Assembly: GCA_013115135.1 (NCBI GenBank)
Contig: JABANP010000044.1
Location: 152,715-216,714, forward strand
DNA: 64,000 nt
Direction: 5' to 3'
From: Perkinsus olseni
Taxonomy: Eukaryota; Perkinsozoa; Perkinsida; Perkinsidae
A program made the translations under genes and the position numbers. The notes under the pieces were generated by a model. That model had not been told where the DNA came from. It was given only the letters and a program-made list of their open reading frames with translations, and ran no database searches. Position 1 is the first letter of the stretch. Every line of letters begins with the position of its first letter. Shown here piece after piece: positions 33,120 through 44,575 of this stretch.

Positions 33120-36100
33120 TCAAGAGATTGCTATCTTCAAGTGAGGAACGACACCTCGAAGCTTCTCCGGTTTCTCAAAATGATATTCCTGCATGTACCT
33201 GAGCATCTCAGTCCGACCCCGCGCCACGAAACGTATCCGACCTTATCAATGCCCGACTCGGTCCATCTCCAGCCGGAATCATACTGTCGCACTTCTCAAA
33301 CATTTGCTTCGCCTTCTGCCAGCTACCATGAGTGAAAAAGTGGTAGCTGAAACGAAGGAAGCTATTTGTTCATATCAAATGCATTTTCGTCCGCTGTGCC
33401 ATGCAAAGCGGCAACCAATTCTCCAAATAGATTGTGAAGATACATGAGAATGAGTAGTGCACTAAGTTCGATTTGGTAACCTGCGTATCGCACAGGATTA
33501 GATTCACAACAGGTCCTTGTGAGAGGAGACAACAGTCGATGACTGCAACGAATGAGAAAGCTGATTTGGGGCTTCGCTGAGTACTACACAGAGCTACTCA
33601 GGGATTAGCTTACTCACGAGGATGAAAGGCTGCATTCGAAATAATTGGCGGAATTCTGAACAGCGAATGAAAAAACGCGAGCTCTTCTCGTCACTTCGAA
33701 GGGATTCGCCGCGCCCCACTCACGCTTGCCGCCATATAGTTCTGAATTCTAGATCAAAACCCTCCTGCAAGACTTGCACATCCTTATCGAGCTCAAACAA
33801 CTAAAAAGACGCTCTTGAACTTCCGTGCTCACAACGAGGTCCAAAGATACACTTACGTATTCGACCTTATTATCATCAACATTTTTCATTGACATTTCAG
33901 CTCTCGAGACGACCTTGCCAAGGAGATGGTCTAAGATCAACGATTCGAATAGATCGGGAATCCCGAATCACAGTTGCATCCGATCAAGCGCTCACTTTCG
34001 GGAGCCTCGGGCACCTTATCATTGATATCGAAAGAGTATATCTCACACTTCAGCTCCTTCCTAGGCTCCCTGCCAACCTCGCCGACCATTCTCTACGGAA
34101 AACGGAGCAAAAGTTCACTCAAACTGTGCTGATGATGAGCGAAATCGTTGACGTCCAAAAGCCTTGACTTCCGTGAGCACGTTTCATACCATCGCATTAT
34201 ACAGTTGGAACACGTCGCGAATCACTTGCGATTAGCATTAGCACAAGGTTTTTCAGGTTCCATTAGCTTTCGTAGATGACTATTAGTCAGTAGTTTCACC
34301 TCGTCAATGAGCCGGCATCTGTCTCTGACCTTGCCACCAAGATGCTCCATAAGGTCACCAGTGAGAAGGAGGCTACAGCCGTACAGAGGGAGTGCCCTGA
34401 CCTGATGGAAGATTGAGTCGGGGAGTGTCTCTATCACACCATCATAACGGGAGAAACCACAAGTGAAGCATTTCATCGGTGCTTGAGAACCAACATTGTT
34501 GCACTATTAAGCACTGATTCTGTCGCCATGAGATAATCTTGACGTGAATCAAGAAGAGACATTCAAATCCAAGGTTCCGTATACGAGCTTCTGCTTCAAG
34601 ACAGGGCCTATCCAATTGCTTCCCAGGCCAGAAAATCGCTTGCAAAGTTCGTAATACGAACAGAACACTGGAAAGAAAATTCACTTTCCTCGGTGAAATG
34701 AGAGATACAAAGTGCGAAAGCTCACCAGAGAACGGGCAACGCTGACGTTGAAGCCAATATAAGTCGCGTCTATCTTCATCTCACTGCCAATGGCTCCTGC
34801 AACAGAAGACTCCAGAAGAAGTACTCCGCGCGCCATAAGATTACCTTCCACGCTCCAGCCACTATGAAGGGCTATTCCGACATCCACTTGGTACGTTAGA
34901 CTAAATTTTGGTATCAATTTCGGATGCTTGGCGTATGCTTTCAGGTCCCCAGCCCGACGAATCTCGGCGATAATTTTGATGCACCCTAGCAGAGCTTTCT
35001 CGGCCAAATCTTGCCAGTCTTGCTGTTTCTTAACGCTGTACTCGTCCGCAAGGGCGATGGGGGATTCCACTGGGAAACTGGTGAGAAACCAACTCGCACC
35101 ACAAAGAAATACTTGGGCCTCAGCCTTCCTGCTGCGCCGATTTGGAAAGGGCGATTTCAGCGCACGTCCATGGCTGAGAATTCATGCAACGGAGAAAATT
35201 GATCGACCAATTCTGGAAAAACAAGATAGCAAGTTTTATGGAAAAAATGCCCACCAGAGAGGGAGGCACTCCTGAAGGGGCCGGGTGTCATAGCTAAACT
35301 GCCGCCGTTGATTGCCACGAACGAAAGATACTCACCCGCGAGTTCCCTGAGTTATCGTGCCCGTATTCGCCGTGTTAGCTGAGAGAGATGAAGACAATGT
35401 GAATGTAGATGGATCGAGCCCACGACTTCGCGAGCTCGTTTCTAAATTCACTAATTCGTCGCGGGACTTCGATAGGCTAAGGCCAACGTACGACGTATCT
35501 TTAACGATGATCTTGATCTCCCCCGGGATGACGCTGAAATCACCTGATATTTGTTAAATCTTGCAATCTTGCATTTCCTCAGCGCACTCTCTCACCTCTG
35601 AAATAGAATCGGGATCCTTCTGTTGCGGTAGCAGCCAGGTGAGCAAGAAACTGTCGCCCAGGTTTTTATTCGCGGCCCCTTCCCACTCGTCTGCGCAGAT
35701 GTGAACAATCCGCGCAATTTTATTGACGAATACCATGACCTGAGAGTCGTCTAATGGTGGATCCGCGATACGCCATGACGAGTGAATTGATGGAACTCAG
35801 GGCACCAGGTACCAACACTGTGAGTCGAAGCCGGGCGTCTTACTTCCTCGAGGAGGCATTCTGCAGTCTCTCCGAACTTTCGTATGTCGCAGTAAGCGTA
35901 AACTCCTTCAACCTGCAACCGCTTGTCATGGACTAAGCTGCTGCTGTGGGCTACTCGTTGCACATCATGAATTCCCTCACGAATTTCATGAATCATGCAC
36001 CTCAATTGAACTGGGAGCTTCCCAGATCATAAACCTTAATTTTTATTCTTTTAACTTTGACAGCTGTTCAACTGTCGCCAGGGAAGAGAAACAGTCCCGG

Positions 36101-39100
36101 ATACGTTCAGAAAAACTATCATGTCACCAATTCACTGACGAAAAGTCGACGTAAAGAGGGAAATGGAGAATTCTAAGAGACTGTCAAAAATGAATCTCAC
36201 CTTCCTGCCGGGTAACATGATGTTCAGGCCACTGGAGTTGCCACTACTCTGACTCATATTCTTGCCTATAATTTGTGCCCCGGCCTGCCCGAATCCAACC
36301 TAACACAAAGTTTACGCGGGATTTACTTTCGCATCCCATATAAGGATCACCCGCGCTACAAATGAAGCATTCCAGTGCTCTAAGTGGAGAAGATGAGTGC
36401 CAATCGTTTTGAACTCAACGTAGTAGGAGTCACTCATGAACAGTTCACAACTCCCGACCCGCAGCAGTCCGCCGATCTTCAGAATGGTGTTCTCCAATAG
36501 AGCAGTCTCCATCTGCCTGTCATCGCCAGCTGAGGAGATCTTGGTTGATCCTGCAAGAGCTAGGTAAACGAACGAAAGGAAGTTCTTAGCTACTCATCTT
36601 AGTCTGCCGCGTCGTAGACTGTCCAAGGGCCGCCGGTTCTTCAGACGGGAACCTTCCAAGCCGGGAGATTGGAATCCCTCATTGTGAAGACGATTGCAAA
36701 GTAATTTTCAATGTTTAGTGTTGGATATCGGAATGTGTCGTCCACAAATGGTGCCGGTTTCGTTGGCCGTATTCAAGGCTATAAGGTGATTCAAGGCTAT
36801 GGGCGCTTTGTCAGCACTTATTCAGAACCCGAAACTGGAAAGAATCGAGCCAGGGCCGCAATCGTCAAACCATACGTGCTGTTTAGGTCCCGAGTGCGGC
36901 TTGTGTGAGCATGAAGACTTCCCGCAAAAGAACGCCACCAAAGAGTTCAATCACTTGGGTAGGAAGATCGACGAAATTCTTACGGTCCTATAGTGTAGCG
37001 GTTAGCACTCTGGACTTTGAATCCAGCGACTCGGGTTCGAATCCCGATAGGACCTTACCAAGGTAAATCATATTTTTGCTGTAAGCGATGCAACATCTAT
37101 GATTGTCATGCGCAACATCGGTCCAGTATCTCATGGAGTGGCGTGAGAGGTGGAGGATCGAGACTAGATGCGTCCTGAATTCTCGAGAAACAAGTAGGCC
37201 ATTCGTCGGGTCGCCGAGGTGGAACCCTCTCCTATAGGTCCTATAGTGTAGTGGTTAGCACTCTGGACTTTGAATCCAGCGACTCGGGTTCGAATCCCGA
37301 TAGGACCTACAGTTATCGGCCATCTGGTCCGTAGTTGTCACTTGTCTACCTGCTCTATAACGAGCATTCCCTCCATACACCGGGTATCAACGAGAAAGAT
37401 GCTGCGGATAAGGGTGCTTTCGAGATCCTCGCGTCATGCCGAGCACATGTTCAAGGATTTGTCTCTGGGCACGTTGTTTGAGGATGTATGAGGTCACCAC
37501 GAGTTATCGTTGTATTATTACCACAATTATGGCCACCGCTACACCCGACAATAAGGTAGCCGTCTCACTCATCTTCGGAGCCATCAGATTCTTCTTCTTC
37601 GTCCTCCACTTCGGGTTTCCTCAGCGGATCGTCGGCCAGCTGCTTGACGATATTTACCATCTTCTCTATTGGCGCGATCACCACCTTTTGAGTGTCGGAG
37701 CCTGACCAGAGCACGGGTGGCGACAATCCGTTTGAACTGGATAATGACGAGTCTCGCACAACGAAGAATATCCTTGCTTGCCTACTGAAAAGCATGGCTC
37801 CTAAGCCGAGCAGAATGATGATGAGGGTAGTTTGCAGCATCGACATCTTGGCTTCTTCTTGTCGACGTTTGCGGTCCAGAAATTTCGCTGAAACGACCAA
37901 ATCGGCACAAGGCGACTGAGGGTCTCGACACATTGGTGGGGTGTATCTGACAACCAAGCACCAACGGGAAACTCTGAGGCATGGTGATCTGACGAGCTTC
38001 CCCATTCAAAAGAAATGTGAGATTATCTTACGATAGCAGAATAACTTCTATTAAACCTAATCCAAGACCGCCCGGCTTAGATTTAGTCCCCCAAAAGGTG
38101 GGTGTGCGATGCGCCAAGGGGATCTTTGGCGCAGTGAGTGATCCCCCTGCAGACGAGAGCGCAGCATCTCACGTGACTTCACGTATTTCACTGTCTCTCC
38201 ACGGACAGTCTCCAGCATTCACTTCATCAGCGCCGAACCCACAGTTGGTATGGGCTCGCCAGCAACAACATGGAGTGCTCGTTCCAAGACCTAACAGTGC
38301 GCAAGTTCGATCCCGACAGCTTGTATGCTACATACAACAAGTGTCGAATCCACCCGGCAGGCCGTTCGTCGGAATTCTGAAGTCAAGGCTGTATGTGTTC
38401 GCCGCTGACGGATGACAACGCGAAGTTTCGACGTAACTGAGCAGAAGCGAGGAGACTGGTTGTCTCGCTGAAGTCCGACGAAGATACTTATGCGATCATC
38501 GAGCTTAGACCCGACTCAAGCCAGCAAATCATAGGAGAACATGCTCCCCAAAGAGATGATCCATGAGAACTACTCTCGACACGATGCCCGAGGCTCGTTC
38601 TCCCCTCACGTTATGCTTCTGATTCTCCCGGGAGGATCCGCTTGCAAGTCCGGTATTTGCAGCCACAACAGAGGCTCGTTAACCAATGCGTCTCGATCCT
38701 CACTCGACCGAGACAGTTGCGAGTACCTGCTATGGAAGTAGTATAGCCTCAACGCGCCTCCAAAAATGTAGCGAGTTCGGCTCCGCTGAACCAAACAGTT
38801 TCGATGCTGCCCAACGGAACGACGTCATGACTCAGTGTTCCGAACAGAAGTGCAGCAGAGTCGTGCGCGAATTATCCGTATAGTGGGAATCGGTTTCCTT
38901 CTCAATGTCAGAGTTAGCAGAGCAACATCAGAACCGAAACGGAGTATGATCCCTATTGGATAGCCGTTTAGAGATTTTATGTGGCTGCTGAGCGCCGGAG
39001 GTGATCGTCCCAAACCATGAGTATCCAAGCGTTTTCTCAGGATCGATACCTACTCGTAGATCATGAATTTCCACCCATCCAGGCTGAAATGGGCCTTCTC

Positions 39101-41098
39101 TAACGAGCTCTCACAAGCGGTTGAAACGTTGCTCGAGCCTTGCGCCAGAGAGATAAAATCGCGGGCAGATCCTGAATAGGAGGCAGCCATCAGTGGCGAC
39201 GCCTGACGAAGATGTTATACCGCAGGCGCTCCTGCCAGCCCAGAAGAGCTGCTCCAGGCCAGTCTCGAAAGCAAGGTTGCTCTCCGGTAATTCGATCAAG
39301 GGCAATGCTAGCATCATCGACAGCACCTGAACAGTCAGTGAATCAACTAGTCCAACCGCATCTACCAAGTTAGGAACGAAACCATCGCCCCTTGGGACCC
39401 TAGTGATGTCTTACACCGATGATGACCCTCCGAATCGTCTGCTCACTCAGAATCTTCCCCAGCCGGCTGGCTTCAATGCGCTGCTTATTCGAGGGCGCTT
39501 CGTTGGAAAGGACTGTATGGCTGTGCACCTTAATGGTGAGATGATGTCCAACGGTAAGAGAATCGTGGTCCTATAGTGTAGTGGTTAGCACTCTGGACTT
39601 TGAATCCAGCGACTCGGGTTCAAATCCCGATAGGACCTTGTCTCCAGCATCGCTTATCTCCTCATCTTCGTTATCCAGCTCCGACTTTTTCTCGCCTCCT
39701 GAAATATCGCCAACTACTTTTTACCCCGGTTATGTACCTTCTTCACAGTGAAAATGGAAGGGAGCGCTAGGACGGCGTGGCACATCACTCAGTAAATCCT
39801 TCAGTATTCATGATAACGCAAAGTGAGTAATACACACCATTTCAACAAAACGAAGAGAATGCCACAAGCGAACCAGCCAGAGCTCTCCCGAGAAGTGGAC
39901 ACGACTCCCAGTCATCCTCAACGAGCTCACTCCTGAAGAGCTTGGCAAGATTGACGACGCGCAGTAGCCGCACGAGTCGGACAAGGCGCACTATCCGGCC
40001 TGCCCGCGAGCCTGGAAAAGTCCGTGATCACGTTGCTTCTAGAAGTCAGTGCATCACCCGCGCGGGATGCGCGGCCTGCTCTGGCTACTCCGCTCTGCCC
40101 TCCTCCCCCTTGACCCATCGAGTCCCCTGAAGATATCACCCGTGGGATTTGAACCCACAACCTCAACTCACCTATTTCATAGAGGCTAGCGAGAAAATCA
40201 GTTATCCATCCAATGTCAGGGATCAGCGAGACCGTTGCAACACAATCCAGCCAGAAGAAGAACGACCACTTATAACTGCCGCCAAACATCCGGAGACTGC
40301 CCTCTGAAGGCACTCCTCGTTACTCTTCCAGAATGACCGAGTTGATGCTGAGCTCTATAACAAGGAGAACCAACGCAACTATGAAGGAGGCGTAAAAAGC
40401 CGGATCCGCCGCCTTGTATCTAGAGTTTTACGCCATGACAAGGAAGATTGGCAGCTCCTACGTTGCGAAGATTCTGAAGTCATCACCGTAGAGAGCGAAA
40501 ATGGTGACGATGGTCATGAAAATCTGTACGTTCTTGGAGTCCATGAAGATCGTAAGGCGCTGAGTGAAGATAACAATACGGAAACAGATGAGTGAAATAA
40601 CGATACGTGAGTGTTAGGTCAGCGTTCTAGAACACAGTACCGAGCAATAGACGCCCGCAGAGATCCGTTGACCTGAAAGTTCTATTTAGTCAATAATATC
40701 GCGTTATCGCTACGAATCCACTGGCAATACACTGATCATGACGATGAACTCGATGAAAAGAGCGAGATCACGAGACATCATGTTCTCCCTTATTTTATCT
40801 ACCACTACGTTCACAGGTTGCTATATTTCGCAACCCTCATTAACCAGGAGCGTGCCTTCCTCACTAGTGCTCTACCATCCGCAGCACAAGCGCTCTCTCT
40901 CAGGACACGGGGCTGTTTTACAGCTTTCAATCGCCAATGGCGAACACGCCATGTATACCGGTGCAAGTTCACCTCTTTCAAAGGAATTTCCGGGTCCTCC
41001 TCGGAAGCAGAGAGGGGGCGGTCTTTAGTATCCATTTCCACATCTGGATCGCCGAGTGGTATAACGGCATGACCTTGATCGAACCATCGCCGAGCGCC
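33120..41098 (-). CDS. Voltage-gated K+ channel fused to class III adenylyl cyclase
   Basis: The N-terminal half is a six-helix channel: S1 exon 40559-40462 (VQIFMTIVTIFALYGDD), S2 40419-40324, S3 40296-40172 (KWSFFFWLDCVATVSLIPDI), and S4 in exons 40126-40058 and 40011-39931 with regularly spaced Arg (GRIVRLVRLVRLLRVV). Exon 39698-39637 is acidic; the 39528 exon has SRLGKILSEQTIRRVII. A linker follows (VVIAPIEKMVNIVKQLADDP near 37650; LENTILKIGGLL, exon from 36512; VGFGQAGAQIIGKNM). The cyclase core carries both metal Asp (YCDIRKF, exon 35912-35844; NKNLGDSFLLTW, exon 35739-35596), then VDVGIALHSG, IGSEMKIDATYIG and the transition-state Asn-x3-Arg in NVSVARSL. It closes with DGPSRALI and a stop at 33120. 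This cAMP-producing architecture is that of apicomplexan ACalpha and the Paramecium channel-cyclase. The pore loop was not located. The 5' end is open; an exon near 41.9 kb may precede. Confidence 0.88.
36984..37055 (+). tRNA. tRNA-Gln (UUG), copy 1
   Basis: Acceptor GGTCCTA/TAGGACC is perfect. The anticodon arm is CTGGA-CTTTGAA-TCCAG with anticodon TTG, and the T-arm TCGGG-TTCGAAT-CCCGA is perfect. The discriminator is T. It differs from copies 2 and 3 by C for T in the D-arm (TAGCGG). It lies antisense inside a 1052-bp intron (37564-36513) of the channel-cyclase gene. A T5 run follows about 15 bp downstream. Confidence 0.96.
37237..37308 (+). tRNA. tRNA-Gln (UUG), copy 2
   Basis: The cloverleaf matches copy 1 except for TAGTGG in the D-arm. 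Anticodon TTG, no intron. It is 253 bp downstream of copy 1, in the same cyclase intron and again antisense to it. No strong T run follows within 20 bp. Confidence 0.96.
39567..39638 (+). tRNA. tRNA-Gln (UUG), copy 3, overlapping a 5' splice site
   Basis: A perfect cloverleaf with anticodon TTG; the T-loop reads TTCAAAT instead of TTCGAAT. It nearly fills a 108-nt intron (39636-39529) of the channel-cyclase gene on the other strand. The intron's GT donor (39636-39635) lies inside the tRNA acceptor stem, and the last two bases of the upstream exon (39638-39637) are the tRNA's discriminator and last paired base. Confidence 0.96.
40133..40171 (-). other. tRNA T-arm-like remnant in a channel intron
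   Basis: The short intron between the S3 and S4 exons contains GTGGG-TTCAAAT-CCCAC, a perfect T-arm on the - strand. The 5' half of a tRNA is not present unless it overlaps the S3 exon. It is a likely remnant of the tRNA-like family seen in other introns of this window. Confidence 0.4.
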
Positions 41099-41981
41099 CT
41101 GAAAAGAATGCTGACTCGGGTTAGAGTCTCCTTCGAATTAGAATTCCATCCTCTTTCAGTATCCCTACACTACGCGTAAAAACACCCCACAATCAGAGTT
41201 CTCACCGAGTATTCATGTGCAGGACGCAAAACTTGAAGTTCAAGTTCTGCTACGATTGTGAACGTTGAAATACGAAGTTCAAAAATCATTCACCCACCAT
41301 TCAACTACTTGAAATAATAATTCCTATTATTTAGTGGAATCAGTCCATCCCCGGCCTCCTCACCTGGCGATATAATATTAACGACAAGAACCTCGTCCAC
41401 AAACTTGGTGTGTAATCCAGTATTCTCCGCGCAACTGAGATAGATGAGCTCAGGCACAGAGCAAAGATGTGACCGTAAAATTGTTTCCCTCATTATGCAC
41501 TTTTCCGCAAATTTATTTGTCACTGGGAGTGAATTACAAAGTACTCTATTCACGCTCTCTCAAGATCCAGGTAGGAAGTTTACAGTAAGGGTTCTGTTTT
41601 CAATACCATCTTACACTTTACGGGTCATAATTCTCTCAGAAAGGTACATCTTGCTTTTCAATGATAGAGTCAAAAATTGAAGTTTCACTACTACAGTCTC
41701 ATCCACGAAGATACCACCCAAGCGTCAACTTGAGACTCTCCTTTACACACCATAAAGCGCAACGATACTACTATAGATCCCATATCCCAGGCATTACATC
41801 CGCTCATCCTCTCCTCGCGTTCTCGACAACTGACCGAAGCACAAAATGCGCTTTTGAGAGAGCGCTCGCCCAGGTACAGCTCAATTCCATTTTTGGCTGC
41901 GTCTCTCAAGTTCCGCCGAGCGTTCACTGAAGTTCAGTGACTGAAACCTCGTAGTGGAGCTCGACTTCCATAGTTTGAGAA
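41099..41981. other. Upstream region of channel-cyclase; possible 5' exon and divergent promoter
   Basis: On the - strand an exon-like block (about 41924-41843; AAKNGIELYLGERSLKSAF) sits between an acceptor (cttcag) and a donor (gtcagt), and may be the first coding exon of the cyclase gene or its trans-splice acceptor exon. The + gene at 41982 starts less than 60 bp away, so the two would share a very short divergent promoter. No motif confirms the 5' exon. Confidence 0.35.
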
Positions 41982-42756
41982 ATGCCGATCGATATGGAGA
42001 CTGCCGGGTGGTGGCCAGTGTGTGGTCAGAGGATACCCGAGGTGTCCAAGTCGCCACCGAAAGGAGCCTATGCTACCACCTACACCGCAGCGTATGACGT
42101 TGAAGACCAGGTGAGAAGAGAACTCGGAAAGGTTGGGGTCGTTTAGCTATTCGCATGACGAAAATCCCGTTTTATTACGTATCTTCAAGGAAATTTCATT
42201 CGCAAAGGGCGAGACTCTCGGTTGAGCCGTCGGGAACCTCTCAGCCAGGAATAGAGTGGTGTTCGAAATAATAAATGTCGTTCATATGACGTAGAAACAT
42301 GATGATACTACGAAATCACTAAGCCGAGACTCGGCTCGTCATGTGAATAGTATTTCATGGTTGAACCGCTTCCTCTTTGCACGAAAATGTAAGATTTGCT
42401 GCAATGAACAGTCGAATTTGCCCGATGGCGGAGCCCGTCGGACATGCCACCTTGGAGTGTCCACTTCATCTCCCGGCCAGGCTATCTGTCGGCTCTAGCA
42501 GCCATGTTTTTGAACGATTTGGACGGGTATGTATGTTGACGGATTTACCATTGACTATATTGTCATTCGTCGTACTATCGCGCCTCACCGAGAGCTTCGT
42601 CATTTGTTACATTGACTCATCATCCGCTAACTTGCTCAGGTGCGAGGTCCCTACCCTCCGGGATACGCTGGTCATTTACCCGGAGTTCAAAATAAGTTTG
42701 GGTATAGCATTCCAGCTCCCGATCGACCTACGAGGGAAATGGACAGACCCACGTAG
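41982..42756 (+). CDS. Small two-exon protein, possibly ciliary
   Basis: Exon 1 (41982-42110, 43 codons) and exon 2 (42640-42756, 39 codons) join in phase 0 to 81 aa. Exon 1 includes METAGWWPVCGQRIP and a Thr/Tyr-rich segment (YATTYTAAYDVEDQ). Exon 2 has PPGYAGHLPGVQNKFGYSIP. A Gly-Tyr-x-Gly-His-x-Pro-Gly motif of this kind occurs in small axonemal proteins of ciliates and animals, from which a flagellar role is guessed. The intron is 529 nt, long for this window, and may hide another exon: 42412-42480 is open between an AG and a GC. No signal peptide or membrane span. Confidence 0.45.
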
Positions 42757-44575
42757 CCCTGCGGGGCTTGAAGAAACGTAGTCGATTTTTTGGTCTTAGC
42801 TTCGGTCCTGCCCTTGAGCTCGCACCTACACCACTACCGCAGAGGAGCATCGGGTAAAAGTACTTCGACGCCACAGATAATATGTGAACAGCAACGAGGA
42901 GACCGGAGTGGGTCTTGTGGGTCGAGGGAAAAGCGCTTCGTCGGGAAGCGAAACACTCGACGATGAAGGATCCGCGACTAGCATTCTCACATAAATAGGT
43001 TGCCTAGCGAAGTAGACAGACACGAGATTTCTCAGCTCGGCAAGACCGGGTTGGCAGCGTCGAATTCGCATCCAATTTCTACCATTGAACGCAGGACTGT
43101 GCGCGCACTCACGATGCTTTCAGCTCTCGTATCTCAGTCGACGGTTGTGGCAATGATTTGAACACCATAGTTTCATCTCCGGAAAATCTATTCGGATTTT
43201 TTATTTCGCCATACATATATGGCATGGTCGCAATATAATAACATAGTCTGCGACAGACAAAGCGACGGATGTGATCATAGCGGGAAACTACGAAGCTCTA
43301 TCACAGGTTCGACAGAGTTCCCAAGCTCAATTGGGAAGGCTCAAGAAGTTAGGAGAGATGATGAAGGGTGAGCACCTTTGCGATAGGGGAAGAAGGCTCC
43401 ACACGCTGTCGCAAGATACGGCGATGATGCTACCTTTCTGAGCTCCTACGCTGCCGCCTACGGCAACCCGAAGCGCTTCATCATGTACAGGTCTGCTGAA
43501 GTAGGTCAGGGTGTTGAAGAAAACCTAAAGACAGTTGAAGTAGATAACTATACGAGCATCTGCGCATCCTCAATGAGGATGCTTGTATAGTTATCAAATA
43601 TCATTATTAATAACTCGTTATCTGTAGCGGTGACAGTAATTGATAAGAAAAAGAGGTTCGAAGCATGAGTTTCATATAGAATTGCACTTGCCGAAAAGAT
43701 TTCTTGTTCGCGAATGGTCGTAATATGTAGAGACATTTCTCCTTTCTTTCGCACGGGCAATTGATTGAGATAATCACTTTTCCTCGGTTCCGTTCTTCGG
43801 GATTAGCGCCTTCCGCACCGCCTTCGTGGAAGACGAAGGTTGCGGTGAACCTTCATAAGCCGACTACGGGCATCTCTCGCTGAGTTGCTGAAATAGAAGA
43901 CACGTTCATTCGCTTTCGTTGTGACTGGTCAGCGGTTTATCATCGACTCATCCTTACGGAGACAAAGGGAAAGGGAAGCCTCTAGTTCGGCTTGGGCTTT
44001 AGTTGTACCTCATCCAATTCACTTGGAAAATTTCATATCGTCTCGACGAGGGTATCTCGCTCATGAGTCTCGCTCGTGTACTCGCAGCTTGCTATCCCAG
44101 AACCTATCTTTGCTCAGGATGTTGTGACACCGTCTGGTGCTGGACTGGGGTACGGTCCTAACTCACCGTCTGTGCGGGGGGTACTGAGATGAAGAGCGAG
44201 ATATTTTCAACAACTCCTGCTGCGTCGCTGTCAACGCTGTTCGAGACGGGCATGCAGATGAGGAGTAGGATTGTAGGTGCTGTTGCGAGGTATTGTTCAT
44301 GATTACCAAATGGGGTGTTGTTCATCTATGTTTTTGTTGTTATCACCGGTGTGCAGTGTTAGTTCTCTCGTGGCCGGGTTATCTTGGTTAAACGCCAAGA
44401 AAATGACAGCGGTGTGAACATAGCTATCCGAGAGCCCGTAAAAGTTCGCCTTGAAGCTCGTGAGGAATCGAGTTTCAAAATGCTTCGCGTGGCTTGACTG
44501 GAAGAACTAAACAGGGACAATAATGCTCAGGTCCCCTAAGTCGCGTGCAGCTTTTTCTCCCGCAGCTAACGTAAG
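42757..44575. other. No gene assigned; contains a long hairpin
   Basis: Short frames are open on both strands; a + block near 43433-43495 (SSYAAAYGNPKRF) may be an exon. The clearest element is the inverted repeat at 43543-43595. No RNA gene or family was recognised. Confidence 0.4.
43543..43595. repeat. Inverted repeat with 18-bp arms
   Basis: The arm at 43543-43560 is complementary to 43578-43595 apart from one G-T pair. The 17-nt spacer shares GCATCCTCA/TGAGGATGC complementarity with the right arm, so two alternative hairpins compete. It is intergenic as far as can be judged; it may be a terminator-like or foldback element. Confidence 0.75.

Noticed and set aside
38281..38345. tRNA on + from a TTCGATCCC word
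   Set aside because: Only the T-loop resembles a tRNA; no D-arm or acceptor stem can be paired, and it lies in the cyclase gene region.
41044..41110. tRNA-Ser or tRNA-Leu gene
   Set aside because: An A-box-like word (GCCGAGTGGTATAACGGC) is present, but no matching acceptor stem or T-arm follows, and the - strand encodes a good cyclase exon here.
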